Below are positions 22,641 through 34,700 of a stretch of DNA of 64,000 bases, piece by piece. Positions within the stretch are counted from its first letter, which is position 1. Each line of letters begins with the position of its first letter. The translations under genes and the position numbers were made by a program. Source of the stretch: Gigaspora rosea (taxonomy: Eukaryota > Glomeromycota > Glomeromycetes > Diversisporales > Gigasporaceae); NCBI GenBank assembly GCA_003550325.1, contig QKWP01000223.1:155464-219463 (forward strand), given 5' to 3'. The notes under the pieces were generated by a model. The model had not been told where the DNA came from, did no database searches, and was given only the letters and a program-made list of their open reading frames with translations.

Positions 22641-23837
22641 GAAATTATGAAGTTACATGGTGGGAGTAGTGCTCCACTTTAATATATTTCTATGTTCGCG
22701 TGGATTTTCTCATGTGAAGAAGCATGAATGAAGATCGAGCCCACGCTATGGTGTGGCGCATTCCACTTTAACAGAGTAGCAAGCTCACGCTTCGGTGTGG
22801 CGCATTCAACTCGCTATATATGACAACGAACAGGGTTCTAGATGCAATGAATGAATAAGGGCGGGATGATGAAGATGCAGGATTTGTAATCGGAGAACAA
22901 ATGAACAAGACAGGCGAAGTAAGTAAGTATTAAAAGTATTAAGATTCACAATTTACTCCCAACATGTATCGTCATGCACTTCATGCATATATATAACTTC
23001 TATCACATGAATATCTATATGTAATCTCTATCAATACAATCAATATGCATATCTATTGTCTTTTCATATACGCCTTTTTTTCATGTACATACGTCGTACG
23101 TACGTAGGTCTTTCTGCATATACCGTATTTTATGCCCTCCCCTGTCGGATTATGCGGATATTTTTTATAAAAATTGCCGGCATGTCAACAATTGTAGAAT
23201 TGCTGTTATGCCAACAAAAATCAAGTCGATATTAACAATATTGCTTTTGATTAAATAACTATAGAAATATCCGCATGCCCGATAATGCGGGATGGTTTGG
23301 CTCGCGATAATAGCCTGACTTCTGTCAATGAATAGGGTTATAGACGTACGTACATTGTGACAGTGGTGGCAATCGGCTATGCGAATAAAATACGCTAACA
23401 ACACACTATCTAACTAAACCAATGTCCTTTAATAGTGCAAGGCTCTTGATCCTCGAATTGGTAGGCAGAAAGAGTGGTAGATTTGGTCCGGGTCTCGAGG
23501 TTCTTTAGGGTCTTGCCGCGGCGTGATCAAGCGAAGATAAGGATTTCTTTTATTGTAAATGATTCTTCTGGTAATGGTTCAAATTCCACTCTATTTATCT
23601 TATTCTTCTTTTGTTTCAGGGCGCAAGGTATGGAAGGTTTTATTGCAATCGTTAATATTATTAACGATCGTCACGTGATCAAGGGCGAAATTGGATGATT
23701 AATTGAACAATGACATCGATTGATTGTTCGATAAATCAGGTAATCAAAGGGTTTAATCGACTCATGATTTTAAATAAAAAGTGATTAATTCGATCTTTCT
23801 TCCTTTAACCGGGTTATAAACTAAGCGCGAATGACGG
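22641..23837. other. stretch without a recognised gene
   Basis: Two copies of an ACGCT-GGTGTGGCGCATTC word lie at about 22743 and 22788. A GTACGTACGTA run is near 23096. A less AT-rich part (23410-23660) contains GGTTCAAATTCC but does not fold as a tRNA by eye. No coding exon recognised. Confidence 0.5.
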
Positions 23838-23845
23838 GTTACAAC

Positions 23846-24108
23846 TAGTGATGTGCCGCGTATAGTACAGTATGCAAAAAATTTTTTAGAATATTCTAGA
23901 ACAAATCATAAAACTATTCATATCTTAAATTTTCCCTTATGAAACTGCCTTTTATCTTCTAAGCAAATTTATTCCTTGCAAAATTTTGTATATAGATAGT
24001 TTATATATCATATGCGTACTATACGTATTTCACATACTATACACACTATACAACTATACGTACTGTACGCTAAAAAAATTCAGACATCATATAAATGTCA
24101 CATCACTA
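23846..24108. mobile_element. hAT-type MITE, copy B
   Basis: The ends are TAGTGATGTGCC and CACATCACTA, with the exact 8-bp duplication GTTACAAC at 23838-23845 and 24109-24116. It is 263 bp and related to 7869-8040 and, in inverted orientation, to 38144-38414. Confidence 0.9.
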
Positions 24109-24346
24109 GTTACAACTAAAGACACGACTTTTACTTTAGAATAACGAATATTCTACGGGTGCAAGTGAAATCCAATAATCGATTCATTACAACAATTTTG
24201 GGTTAAAGGGAAACTTCTTAACACTTCTACTCTGATTTTGACTAAAACTCGAACTCTTCGTCAGTTATCTTTATTGGAGCGAAAAGGGGGGTATTATATA
24301 CTTTTCTCCTCTTAATAAATACATGAATTTTAGACTAACTCTATTA

Positions 24347-24646
24347 GGCCACGCAAAGTTAATTTTTCGTTTTGCATAACCTGGCGTTTCAAAATTCCGG
24401 TCGGCGGGTCGGATTTTTTTTTTTTTTTTTTTTTTTTTNTTTTTTTTTTTTTTTTTTTTTTTGTTTTTTAAATTAACTTTGCGTGGCCTAAATTAATTCA
24501 TGCTCACATCTAAGGCCACGCAAAGTTAATTCTTCGGTTTGCATAACATGGAATAATTAGCACAATAGGAATTTAAAAAAAAAAATTTTTTTTGGAAAAA
24601 TTGGGTCGGCGGGTTATGCAAAACGAAAAATTAACTTTGCGTGGCC
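24347..24646. mobile_element. compound Harbinger-like MITE, inverted relative to 20789-21111
   Basis: The outer ends are GGCCACGCAAAGTTAATTTT and complement, with TTA at 24344-24346 and 24647-24649. An inner pair of ends flanks the spacer near 24484-24510. That spacer is the reverse complement (two differences) of the one at 21023-21047. Confidence 0.82.
24439..24439. other. ambiguous base in a long poly(T)
   Basis: A single N lies inside a T run of about 45 bases. The true length of the run is uncertain. Confidence 0.95.
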
Positions 24647-24688
24647 TTATCTCTATAGAATCGTCTCTGACTCACTATGACCTTGGGG

Positions 24689-25767
24689 TAAAGATGCCTG
24701 ACGAAATAATTTTTGCGATGACGAAATGGTTTCGTCATGGTTTCGTCATGACAAACCTTGACGATTGACGAAACCCCCGACGATTGACGAAACCCTATGA
24801 CGAATTGACGAAACATATGACGAATTGGCGAAACCTATGACGAATTGACTAAACCCTTGACGAAACCTCTAACGACTGTTGAAACATTGGCAACCGATTC
24901 AGCCAGTAATTAATAAACAGCAAGCTTCTATATAATGATCTTGGATACACTAAACCTTAAATTGTTTCAAAAGAATGTTATTTCATTATAAGGTTTCATT
25001 GGCTTTTTCTTTTTTCTTCTTTCGCACGTGATCAAATCTATCCGGAATAGTCAAAATTTGTGCACGCGTTTATTTCGTCGATTCCGGCACAACCCGATAT
25101 AGATTCCGAACACGTGGAAGAGAACTTGGTGTACTAATTAAAAATGACGAGAACGAAATTTACATATAATGAGCACCAATCTATCGTTGTAGTCTCCAAT
25201 ACTAACACCTAACCCTAACTTCTATCTTTACGCGCTTTGTTTATTTACAAAATTTAATTTCCTTTTTTGATTAGTTATTCGTAAATAAGTAAAATCACGA
25301 TGGATAACGAGAATGTAATGGATATCTATATTGTTATCCAACCTATATTGATTCTCTATCGCTGCTAATTATGCATTATCGCCTGTTCTGTTAAAACATC
25401 GTTTTTAGCTCTTATCGTTATCGTTATCGACCGCGATTTTCCTATGGACCTAAAAGGTTAATTAGGTTATATTCTTTTGTTGGTGATACTAGATTAGACC
25501 CTTTTGCGGGTTATTGAAACACTTCTTAATTTTTATAAATGCGGTAATCAAATCTATCTTGTATGAATATAACTCATCAGGTTTCGTCATAGTTTCGTCA
25601 ATTCGTCATAGGTTTCGTCAATTCGTCATATGTTTCGTCAATTCGTTATAGGTTTCGTCAATCGTCAGGGGTTTCGTCAATCGTCAATTCGTCAATTGGA
25701 AGCACCTGACGAAATGATTTCGCCATTCGTCAATGACGAATGATTCGTTATTCGTCAGACATCTTTA
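24689..25767. mobile_element. non-autonomous hAT-like element with TGACGAAAC subterminal arrays
   Basis: The ends are TAAAGATGCCTGACGAA and TTCGTCAGACATCTTTA, flanked by the exact 8-bp duplication CCTTGGGG (24681-24688, 25768-25775). Inside each end is an array of TGACGAAAC/ACGAATTGACGAAAC words: about 24710-24890 reading forward and 25580-25740 reading in complement. The 1,079-bp body has no coding frame. The design matches the autonomous hAT at 41545-46490 but with different words. Confidence 0.9.
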
Positions 25768-25868
25768 CCTTGGGGCGAAGGTCAGAAGTGGCTCCCTATG
25801 CCTCGAGGCGTACTTGGTTCGAGAACTGACTTTGCACTGGTGCCGGAACCATAATTATATTGTGCCAG

Positions 25869-26145
25869 CCCTATGAAAAAACATTTTCGGAAAAACATGG
25901 CAGCTGAACACAGAAACATACGTAATAATACGTAAAATGTACACTTTCCGTGTTTTTGAACAGGAAAACACACTGTATTTTCCGTGTTTTCTAAAACACG
26001 GAATGGCATTTTCCGTGTTTCAAAATACAGTGTGTTTTCCTGTTCAAGAACACGGAAAGTGTACATTTTACGTATTTTTTACATATTTTTATGTATGTTT
26101 CTGTGTTCAGCTTCCATGTTTTTCCGAAAAATTTTTTTCATAGGG
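25869..26145. mobile_element. 277-bp foldback MITE
   Basis: This is a near-perfect palindrome with arms of about 130 bp, from CCCTATGAAAAAA to its complement. It meets at ACACGGAA/TTCCGTGT near 26003. CAG lies on both sides (25866-25868, 26146-26148), a possible 3-bp duplication. Open frames on both strands are by-products of the symmetry. Confidence 0.87.
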
Positions 26146-26194
26146 CAGTACATAGAGTTAACGGTGCCAAGGCTGGGCTAAAGACATTGTTTAG

Positions 26195-26425
26195 CGGAAA
26201 AAAAAAGGAAATAAACAAACATTGGCAGCGAAATGCCAGGTGCAAGAACTGGATTGTGGCCATAGCGTGCGCAGTTACCATGTGTTTAATCTAGATTAAT
26301 CACACGGCTTGGCAGAAAGAGAGATAAACAAACATTGGCAGTGGAATGCCAAGTGCGAAAACGGGTATGTGATTATTGTTTGGTGAAAAAGGAAATAAAC
26401 AAACATTAGCAGCGAAATGCCAGTT
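26195..26425. repeat. three imperfect direct repeats
   Basis: The words AATAAACAAACATTGGCAG and GAAATGCCAG recur near 26208, 26324 and 26392, with GCGTGCGCAGTT repeated near 26267 and 26440. No coding exon recognised. Confidence 0.65.
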
Positions 26426-26815
26426 GGTTTGTGACCTGGCGTGCGCAGTTGCCATGTGCTTAGACCGGAAATCGCTGCGGCACATTTCTAATCTATTTGG
26501 GGCTATGCCGAATTTAAACAAACAATGAGTAATGAGAAATAACACTAGAAAATATCCTAAGTAAACAAATAATAAAAAAAAAAAAACTTGGGACGGAGCC
26601 CTTCACAACGTACGTACATACGTGCGTTAAGAAAAATAAAATAATGATTAATCTAATTCCGGGTCTATTCCCGGTTCTATTTTTCAAGGCTGTTATGTAA
26701 CAGGCTGTTATAAATGGATTTATCCTTATTTAATTAATTATCTACAATAAATTCAAGTCAAATTTAAATAGTGAAGCCAGAACTTCAGAAGGCTGCACTA
26801 ATTAATCTCGTAGTT

Positions 26816-26975
26816 CATGAAATTCGTTATCTAAAAATAATTTCACTAATTATTAAAATCCAATTATTGTTATCATGAAATTCGTTATCTAAAAATAATT
26901 TCACTAATTATTAAAATCCAATTATTGTTATCATGAAATTCGTTATCATAATGAAATCCAATTATTGTTATCATT
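26816..26975. repeat. 58-bp tandem repeat, 2.7 units
   Basis: Units start CATGAAATTCGTTATC at 26816, 26874 and 26932. The first two are identical; the third has a deletion. Confidence 0.92.
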
Positions 26976-28269
26976 GTTTTTGACTTCTTTTGAATTCGAT
27001 CTATAAAAAAAAAAAAAAAAAGCTCCCAGCGCATGGGCAGGCGCATAATTTGTTAATTATTGCAAGCATTTTGTTTCATTGAAATTAAGCCAAGACAACT
27101 AAGCATATTTATTAAAAATTCAATCTATCTAAAATTTACAAACCCAAGCTCGCTTTTAATTGCCAATTTTGTAATTCGATACTTAGCCTCTGACTCAGTA
27201 GCTTATCGAATTTTTATTTTGACATTCTAACAAGACAAAAATTTTTTTTTCTTTCAACAATATCTAACAATAAATCATTTCGACGTTAGATGCAGATTCT
27301 ATTTTTGTTACATCTTGAAAATCAGTTTCATGACGACGTAATATTCTATTTTTACTGTTTGCAATGAAATTTTTCTTTTGCATACATTAGCATAGTGGAT
27401 TTACGTCTTGTTGCTAAATAAAAAAGATCAGATACTTTATATATTTTAAAAAATTATTTTAAAATAAATTTTAACCCTTTATATTTGATTCAATTTGTTG
27501 CTTTTATTTTGCTTTTACACTATCATTTGGTCTGAGTTGGATTTGTTTAATTTTTAATAGCCTTTTATCGTATAGTTTTAATGCGAAACCAAGATGTAAA
27601 ACATGCCATTTCAGAAATTTTTTTCATTGTCAACTGATTTTCTACTAATGATTCGGTTTTTCCAAATTTATCATTTATTTAACGTTTTAAAAGATTTATA
27701 TGTTTATTTCTTCGAAATCAGAGGTTTCTTGGTCAAATTGGAATTCTTCGTTGCGGATATATTATTCATATTTGCATCAATCGAATAAAAAGTGGATTGT
27801 TACCATAAAGAAAAAATATAGGAATCATCATAATATCAATCATAATAAAGTTGAATATTTGAATTGAAGTATCGAAAAAATATGTGATCATACGCCTGAG
27901 TATAATTTTTCTTTTCTTTTTAATTTCCGTGCGTACTAACTTATATTACCGTACTTTACTAATTTGCAATACTCTTAGTCGTTAACTTTAAGATCATCAT
28001 GAAGACCATGCATTATCGAAGAATCCATAAACAATAATTTTCGAATAACATAAATTATTTTTGTTCCCGAGGCTAACATATATCTGTATTTGGCAAGTCA
28101 GAAAATGTTTCAAGGCAAAATCTTAATTATAAGTTTTAATAAATTGTAAAGCATAATTTATTTATTTATACATGATTATTTGAGAAGCAATTAATTTCAC
28201 AAAGCAAATATATTTAAAGTTCCTTTTAACTAATAAGTTTTAAACGAAGATTTTCTGCATTCATCGTCT
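26976..28269. other. stretch downstream of the permease gene without a recognised gene
   Basis: AT-rich DNA with no exon I can support. The short plus-strand frame 27603-27788 has no motif. Confidence 0.55.
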
Positions 28270-31103
28270 TCACCTTAGCCTATTACCGAATTTACCATAT
28301 AAATATGGAATGATTCCCCCCAAAATAATAGCAGACCAAGCAATAACATATGGTATATAATGTAATTTTCTATCTTCAGTAGCCGGGAGAGGAAAGAATG
28401 TTACAATCGCCATTAGTATTATTAATATCAAAAACGAAACACACAAGATCGTCGCTTTGAAACAAGAAACAATTGTTGGGAATTTGTTTTGTAAAACCTA
28501 GTTTAGAGTAGCAAAAGCTATATTAATACCGGATAAACATTATTAAATATTTTTCAATTGGTTATAACATACCACCAAGCTAATTGCACTAACGCCGTGA
28601 TATAATATAGTTAGGTATAGAGATGTAGTTATAAAAAACAAAAAAATATTCCAGATTGTCGGAAAGAAAATAGTTAAAATTATACAATAAGCCAATTGGA
28701 ATAGTAGTGCATTTATTGGTGTATTGTATCTTTCGTTGAGTTCATAAAATTTTGAACAAGCAATTAAATCTTTTCTTGCGCCATAAACTATAATTCGAGA
28801 GCCACTAATGGAGTATAAAAACCAATGGTCTTAAAATTAAATCTTATCATTATTATTGTGAAAGAAAATTAGTAGCACTACCTGTAAATCATTGCGGCGA
28901 CAGCTCCACAAGAGGAAATTGCAATAAGTATTGAGATTATTCTTTTTCCAGTTTCGCCAATCAATGCTTTGCCAAAATTTATAGCAATAATTTGGCTAGG
29001 ATCATCTCTTATAACTGCATCTTCAGGATTTACTACTGTTATATAGGCGACATTAGTTAAGACATCTAATCAAAAAATACATAATAGTTTTATTAATAGG
29101 GTTAACTAAAAATTATATAAAATTATAATAATACATACAAAGTATAAAAGCAATCCCAACACTATAATTATTTGACTTGGCCACAAGATTAGGTTCGACT
29201 AATTCATCAGTGAGATCTATGAAAATTAATCCTTAATGAGAAATTATAAAGAAATATCAACATTGCAAAGTTTAAAAAATTGTTTACAGTTCACATTATT
29301 CCATCCTTTAATAAATATGTCATTACAAGAGGATTAGTAGCAAAATGGTTAGTTAAACAGTAAGATTTATGAGGTGTTTTTTATTACAGTAACGTACCTT
29401 CATATGCGAACAGAACCTATAAAATTGAATGCATATAATTGTAAAGAAACCTTTAGTATGAACTGAAATCTTTTCATTTTATATCTAATGTAGTCCACAA
29501 ACCTGTAACATAGCATCTCCATAACTTCCTACTTGTTCTGGAAAAGTTCTTTGATCACTTACTGTATTATTAAATATATTTGTCCAATGGCTTCTGAGAT
29601 TGACATTATGAAGTTGTATTAAGCCAACAATTATAATAACAGAAAGCGCTAAAATTTTGACTGCGGCAAATATTATATTTATACGGGCAGCTAATCTACT
29701 AGAGCGTATGTGATACAAGGTAATAATTGTCAAGACAGCGATTGATATGCAGCGAATTATACTAAATAAGACGTTAAAAATTCAAATCTGTGAATATTAA
29801 AATTTAATATTAAAAGTAATAAAGTCAGTCATAAAGTCAATAATAAAGTCAATACTTACATAAAATCTTTGCTAAAATATCCTTTTGGGTCTAAATAATC
29901 TCCACTTTCTCCTCGAATTGCAAAAAGAATATATTGAGAAGTGGCATAGGAATCAGCAACTATTGATGCAGGTCGCATTACACTTTTTACAATTAGATTA
30001 TGTTAATATATTTCGTATAAATTCTACTCAACATATTCTATTTAAACGTATGTACGTACAATATCATAGCATGACTGAATATTTGTGCAATAATTCTTTT
30101 GGGCTTTGGAAATGCTTCATCAAGATACAACAGCTCACCAGCTCCATCAGGCAACATTTCACTTAACTGTATAATTAATTTTATTATAAAGCAATTCAGT
30201 AATCACATCTATAATTTCAATTATCGTACGGCCATGTTGTTACTGCCATACCAAAATTTTGATTATATTTGCACGGTTGAGTTTAAAAATCTTATTAGAC
30301 AGAGCTGATTATGTTATCGGCTCTGTTTAATAAGAATTTTAAAACTCAACCGTACAAAATGATAAAAATTTTGGTATGACAGTAGCAACAACAATAACCT
30401 GACGAAAATACCGTTATTGTATGGTTGGATAAAAAAATATCGGTACGGTGGTTGGTTTATATCAATCAGAGATGTGGGCCTCGATAGCGGTCCACAAGTC
30501 TTTGACAGATATTTGATCCGATCACTGGGTCTACTGGTTTCGTATAAGAATCAGTTATGAGCTTTCCTTTATAGAGTAGCAACCTTGGCTTATTACGGTA
30601 CGGGAGTATCTTCGTTTGTCTGTACTGGCTTTCAGAAAGTGTCTAGTCGACTATTAATGTTATATGGCTTGATAAGGGTGTCTAAGTTCGCAATTAGCAT
30701 CTTCGTATACACTCATACCACTGTACCGATATTTCAATTCAACCATAGGATAACTGTAACTAATTTTCTAGTATATCATACCAGCGCATAAACAGAACTA
30801 CCAAGAAAACTAAAAAGACCTCCAACAATCCAAAATATCAAAGTAATCCCTGGAGATTTGGTCAGTCGCCACACGTTACCAGGCGTCAGAAAAATCCCTA
30901 TTTTTACAATGTTAACAGGTGATGAGTTCACACAACGTAAATTAATTATCAAAGCAAGCAAACTAAAAATTTCTTTTACCACTTCCAATGATTTCATTTA
31001 TATTATATGTCACTCCTCCTGTTATTCCCAAAATTTTTTCGAAATTAATTTGATTTGCAGTATTTTCACTTGCCTCTTCATCCATATTCATATCCATATT
31101 CAT
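28270..31103 (-). CDS. amino-acid permease, LAT/APC family
   Basis: Eleven exons join in phase on the minus strand: 31103-30980, 30897-30782, 30166-30060, 29982-29860, 29761-29503, 29416-29398, 29305-29288, 29216-29139, 29065-28882, 28804-28573, 28497-28270. They give 495 residues with no stop. Exons 6 and 7 are micro-exons of 19 and 18 nt. The start ATG is followed by a repeated NMDMNMD leader. TM1 carries the APC substrate motif IIGSGIF. Other family marks are GAGELLYLDEAFPKP, YEGWNNVNYLTDEL, LYVLTNVAY and SGSRIIVYGARKD. The length and about 12 hydrophobic segments suit LAT-type transporters, which move neutral amino acids across the plasma membrane by uniport, exchange or symport. Substrate and direction are not readable here. 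Intron 2 is enlarged by two MITEs. The gene seems intact. Confidence 0.9.
30036..30059. promoter_or_regulatory. second copy of the 24-base GTACGTAC word
   Basis: It is identical over 24 bases to 18932-18955. Here it lies inside intron 3 of the permease, and its last bases form the donor GTACGTAC on the minus strand. Confidence 0.3.
30236..30392. repeat. stem-loop MITE in permease intron 2
   Basis: Arms begin GTTGTTACTGCCATACC and end in the complement. The loop is near 30307-30320. It is about 157 bp, entirely intronic. Confidence 0.8.
30411..30756. mobile_element. mariner-type MITE in permease intron 2
   Basis: Inverted ends of about 40 bp share GTTATNNTATGGTTG and AATATCGGTAC, and TA lies on both sides (30409-30410, 30757-30758). 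It is 346 bp without coding content. Its insertion lengthened the intron to about 615 bp without touching exons. Confidence 0.72.
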
Positions 31104-32429
31104 GTATAAAAGCAGAATGAATTACGATAGTTTTTTATAAGCTGTAAGAAAGTCACGACATCGGATATTAGTATTTTATAGATAATATTTGTCACAAATA
31201 CTGTATGCTACTATTACTATTCATCATTCCTTAATTAGTAACTAATATAATTTGTATTTCAAACAAATATATAAAAGGTGTGTACTTTGTAGTTATTGTG
31301 TGGGTATGTAGTAAATCTAGTTACACACGGATTCATATTCCGTGGTCGAAGGAAATTAATATTAATCCATGTGCAACTTGGTTATTCGATATGCACATAC
31401 AATTACAATCTTATTGCACGATGTGTGATGTACAGAAGTAAATGAAAAAAGCACGGTTTGTTACATAAGACCGTGTAATGTTCATTTTTCAATAAACAAT
31501 AATGATTATCTAACAATAAAATTAAAAGTATAATTATATGGTAAAAAACGTAATTTGTTATTTTTTTAAACAAATCATTGTAATGCATGAAACGAAAGCA
31601 AATATATATACATGATATATATATTGAACTAATTATTCACATCGATATGAGAATAAAGAATCGTCTTTCTAAACGAGCATGATTAATGGTGCAACTAACC
31701 TTTTACAATGGCAATAATCACGAATCTTTTTGGTGTTAAACGATTCGTTCCATAATATTATAAAGCTTCTTTATTTAGTAAACACATGGATAAAAACTTA
31801 CTCTGAAAAGCTATTGCTAAACTCGAAATTTTATTTAATACCAGTTTGCCTTAATAAAAGCGAATCATTTGGTAGAGCAATTATTTTGTTCATTTCACCT
31901 TATTGAGATTAAGATATGGATCCACGAATTTCAGGTGAACATTTTCTCTTCAGGCAAATTCTTGAGTTTGACTTTAAAAGAATGGCTTGCCAAATTTCTC
32001 ATATTTTTCTTTGGCTCATATATATTTTAGTATTCGTTCAAGGATTCACAAATCAAAAGTGAAAATTTATATTACAGCAAAAGAAATTTCTTTTTTTTTT
32101 TTGCTTTATATATATTATACGTAGTTAATTAAAGCTGCTTTTATTGATATATTGATGGCATAAATAAGTGATGTAGGTCACTCATTTATGAGCGGAAATT
32201 CAAAATGACACATTCGATTCCGAATTGACGGAAATCAATAAGAGACACATAATAGTTTCGGCATGTTCTGAATCCTGAATTACGAACTTAATCTCGGTAA
32301 CATTGGTGTAAATTGGCAATGACATTTTAGAAATACTAGTTTAGAATTATAGGTTTCCCGACACGGTTTACTCAGGTTAAGACACCATAACCTCCGAACT
32401 AATTTGTCACGACAAATTCTCAATTTTGA
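31104..32429. other. upstream region of the permease, no other gene
   Basis: AT-rich; no coding exon recognised. The promoter of the permease must lie in its first part, but I cannot point to a specific element. Confidence 0.55.
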
Positions 32430-32432
32430 TTA

Positions 32433-32901
32433 GGCCACGCAAAGTTGATTTTTCGGTTTGCATTCCCCGCCGACCCATTTTTTCAATTTTTCAACAAAAA
32501 ATTTTTTTTTTTTTTTTTAGATCCAATTGTCAACTATTCGATTTTTGACATTTATTTTTTTTCCGCTATTTTCATCCGGTGTCGCCCAAAGAAGACCTTA
32601 TTTTCCTATAATTATCCGATAGGATTGACGGAAAAGATAAAATTCCCTATTTATATTCATAGTCGACCAAGTCGACTTTTTAAAAGATCGACTAATTTAG
32701 CCGACTAAGTCGGCTAAGTCGACTAATGACATATCGACTTGAAACACTAATGACTGCCGACTTAATTTTTTGATTCCTTGTGAATATTATTTTATTAATT
32801 TACATTAAATTAAAAATTAAAAATTTAAAAAAAACCTGACTGACCGACCCAAGTTTTCAGATTCCATGTAATGCAAAACGAAAAATCAACTTTGCGTGGC
32901 C
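32433..32901. mobile_element. Harbinger-like MITE (GGCCACGCAAAG family)
   Basis: The ends are GGCCACGCAAAGTTGATTTT and complement, with TTA at 32430-32432 and 32902-32904. The interior carries extra AGTCGAC/GTCGACTAA words near 32660-32745 that are absent from the 22283 copy. Confidence 0.85.
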
Positions 32902-32984
32902 TTAGCCAAGAGCAACGATCAAAATTCAGGCCGAAACTACTCAAAAATTTACTAATGAAATTACAACCACCTATTACAGCTGAT

Positions 32985-33222
32985 TTGAAAATTAGTGGGA
33001 CACGTGATGAATTTTGTGATGATCGATAGCAAATTTCGGTAATTATTTTTCGGTAATAAAAGTATAGTTTTCGATAATGTAATTTTCGGTCGGTACAAAA
33101 CATACCGCGATAATATATCGCCGAAAATTATAAACTACACTGTTATTACCGAAAAATAATTATCGAAATTTGGATGATTATCACAAAATTTATCACGTGT
33201 CCCTATAATTTTCATAAGTGAA
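32985..33222. repeat. imperfect palindrome
   Basis: The left arm GGGACACGTGATGAATTTTG and the right arm complement close around 33090. Inner arms share ATTTCGGTAATTATTTTTCGG. Probably a MITE. No clear target duplication found. Confidence 0.72.
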
Positions 33223-33475
33223 AAATATTCCTGGGCTAATTTTACCGTACGATAGGTAGAGTTGCTACTAAAAAGTCGCAATTTTGTGCTCTTTAGAATT
33301 AGTCGCAACTTTTGAGAACCTTCCTATTGCTGCAAAAAGATATAAGATCGAACATAAATGTAATTATTGCTATTAGTAAAATGAAATGTTATTGTTGTAA
33401 TGTAGATTACGTATAATTTAAAATTTTAGCTATATCATAAAATATATATAGTATATTATAACATTAAGATTAATG

Positions 33476-33650
33476 ATGCCTGACGAATTACGTAATAGTT
33501 CGTCAGGCAACTTCGAATTGACGAATTGACGAATGACGAAACTCGTGATGAAACCAATGACAAACTCATGACGAATGACGAAACTTGTGCCGAATGACGA
33601 AACTCATGACGAATGACGAATGACAAACCGCATAACGAGTCATGATTTTT
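33476..33650. repeat. TGACGAA word array, solitary
   Basis: It starts TGATGCCTGACGAA, like the end of the element 24689-25767, and continues with about ten ATGACGAAAC/GACGAATGACGAA words. I find no matching second end, so it may be a remnant or half-element. Confidence 0.7.
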
Positions 33651-34495
33651 ATATGTGATATATAGCATTAGATGTAATAAATATAAGGAAAAAATAAAAA
33701 TGGGTTGTTTTATCTGAAGTTGCCCGATGATTTACATTAACCATCCGGATTTTCCGATAGTCTCTGAAGAAAATTACGGTAGCTAAAAATTAATTTTTTA
33801 ATTTTTGTATGGTCTGTTAATTTTTGTGGTGTTAACATTTGCGACTGTTGATGTTCACATAGCAAACTTTGTTGCCATGTATAGCTGTCAAAGTTTATTT
33901 GTTTATGTTTTAGATTAGGATTAAAAGTTAACTGGATATATAGTAAAATCGCAAAAGAAAACTTTTTCTATGTTTTTCAAAATTTCTAATCACGTTTGAT
34001 ATTGGCCAATATCTGTCGATCATCACGTGAACATCAAAATCGATTTAAATCTGTAATTCTGGCAGGCATTGTAACCTTAAATTCTGTTATCAATACAGCA
34101 ATATGGCATAAGAATTGAGAAGGATGAAAGAAGAGCATCTGAATGGTAAGTCCATTGTAAATTAATTATATTACTGTATACTTCCGAAATTAACACCCCT
34201 GAAAATAAGCACCCCAGGCCCGCATTGTGCCAATTGTGACCTGCATTATGATTATGGCCTGCATTACATGTCAAAATAGGGTGCTTAAGGGTAGAGGGTA
34301 TATAGATCAATTTTATATAGTTTATATAGTATTTTGATTTTTTATATAAAATTGACATATGCTGCTAATAAAATTTTTTCAAAAATTACAACTGATTGGC
34401 AGTACCTGCTGCAGGGCAGTACGTGCTGCAGAGTAGCACATGCTCATTTGCAAATTACCATTATAAATTGCTTTAATAGCATACAAAATGTGGCC
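33651..34495. other. stretch without a gene
   Basis: No exon recognised. A GGCAGTACCTGCTGCAG / GGCAGTACGTGCTGCAG pair lies at about 34399-34430. Confidence 0.55.
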
Positions 34496-34499
34496 AAGT

Positions 34500-34700
34500 T
34501 TCATATATATAGGGCAGCCAAATTTAATAGCCAAATTAGTAGATATATGGCAGCCAAATTTAGTATATATAGGGCAGCCAAATTTAGTATATATAGGGCA
34601 GCCAAATTTAATATATTTAGGGCGGCCAAATTTAGTATATATAGGGCAGCCAAATTGCTTGTTTTAATAATATATAGGGCAGCCAAATTTCATATTTAAT
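34500..34700. repeat. minisatellite, about eight units near 24 bp
   Basis: Units of the type TATATAGGGCAGCCAAATTT recur, some at exactly 24 bp and others with spacers. The repeat keeps frames open on both strands, but no gene context supports coding. Confidence 0.88.

Noticed and set aside
23410..23660. Possible tRNA or SINE with GGTTCAAATTCC
   Set aside because: No A-box at the right distance and no cloverleaf stems could be found by eye; no target duplication seen.
26840..26975. CRISPR-like array
   Set aside because: The 58-bp repeats are directly adjacent without spacers; this is a eukaryotic tandem duplication.
34334..34699. 121-codon frame across the 24-bp minisatellite
   Set aside because: Product is a repeat of one short peptide caused by the tandem DNA; both strands are open equally.
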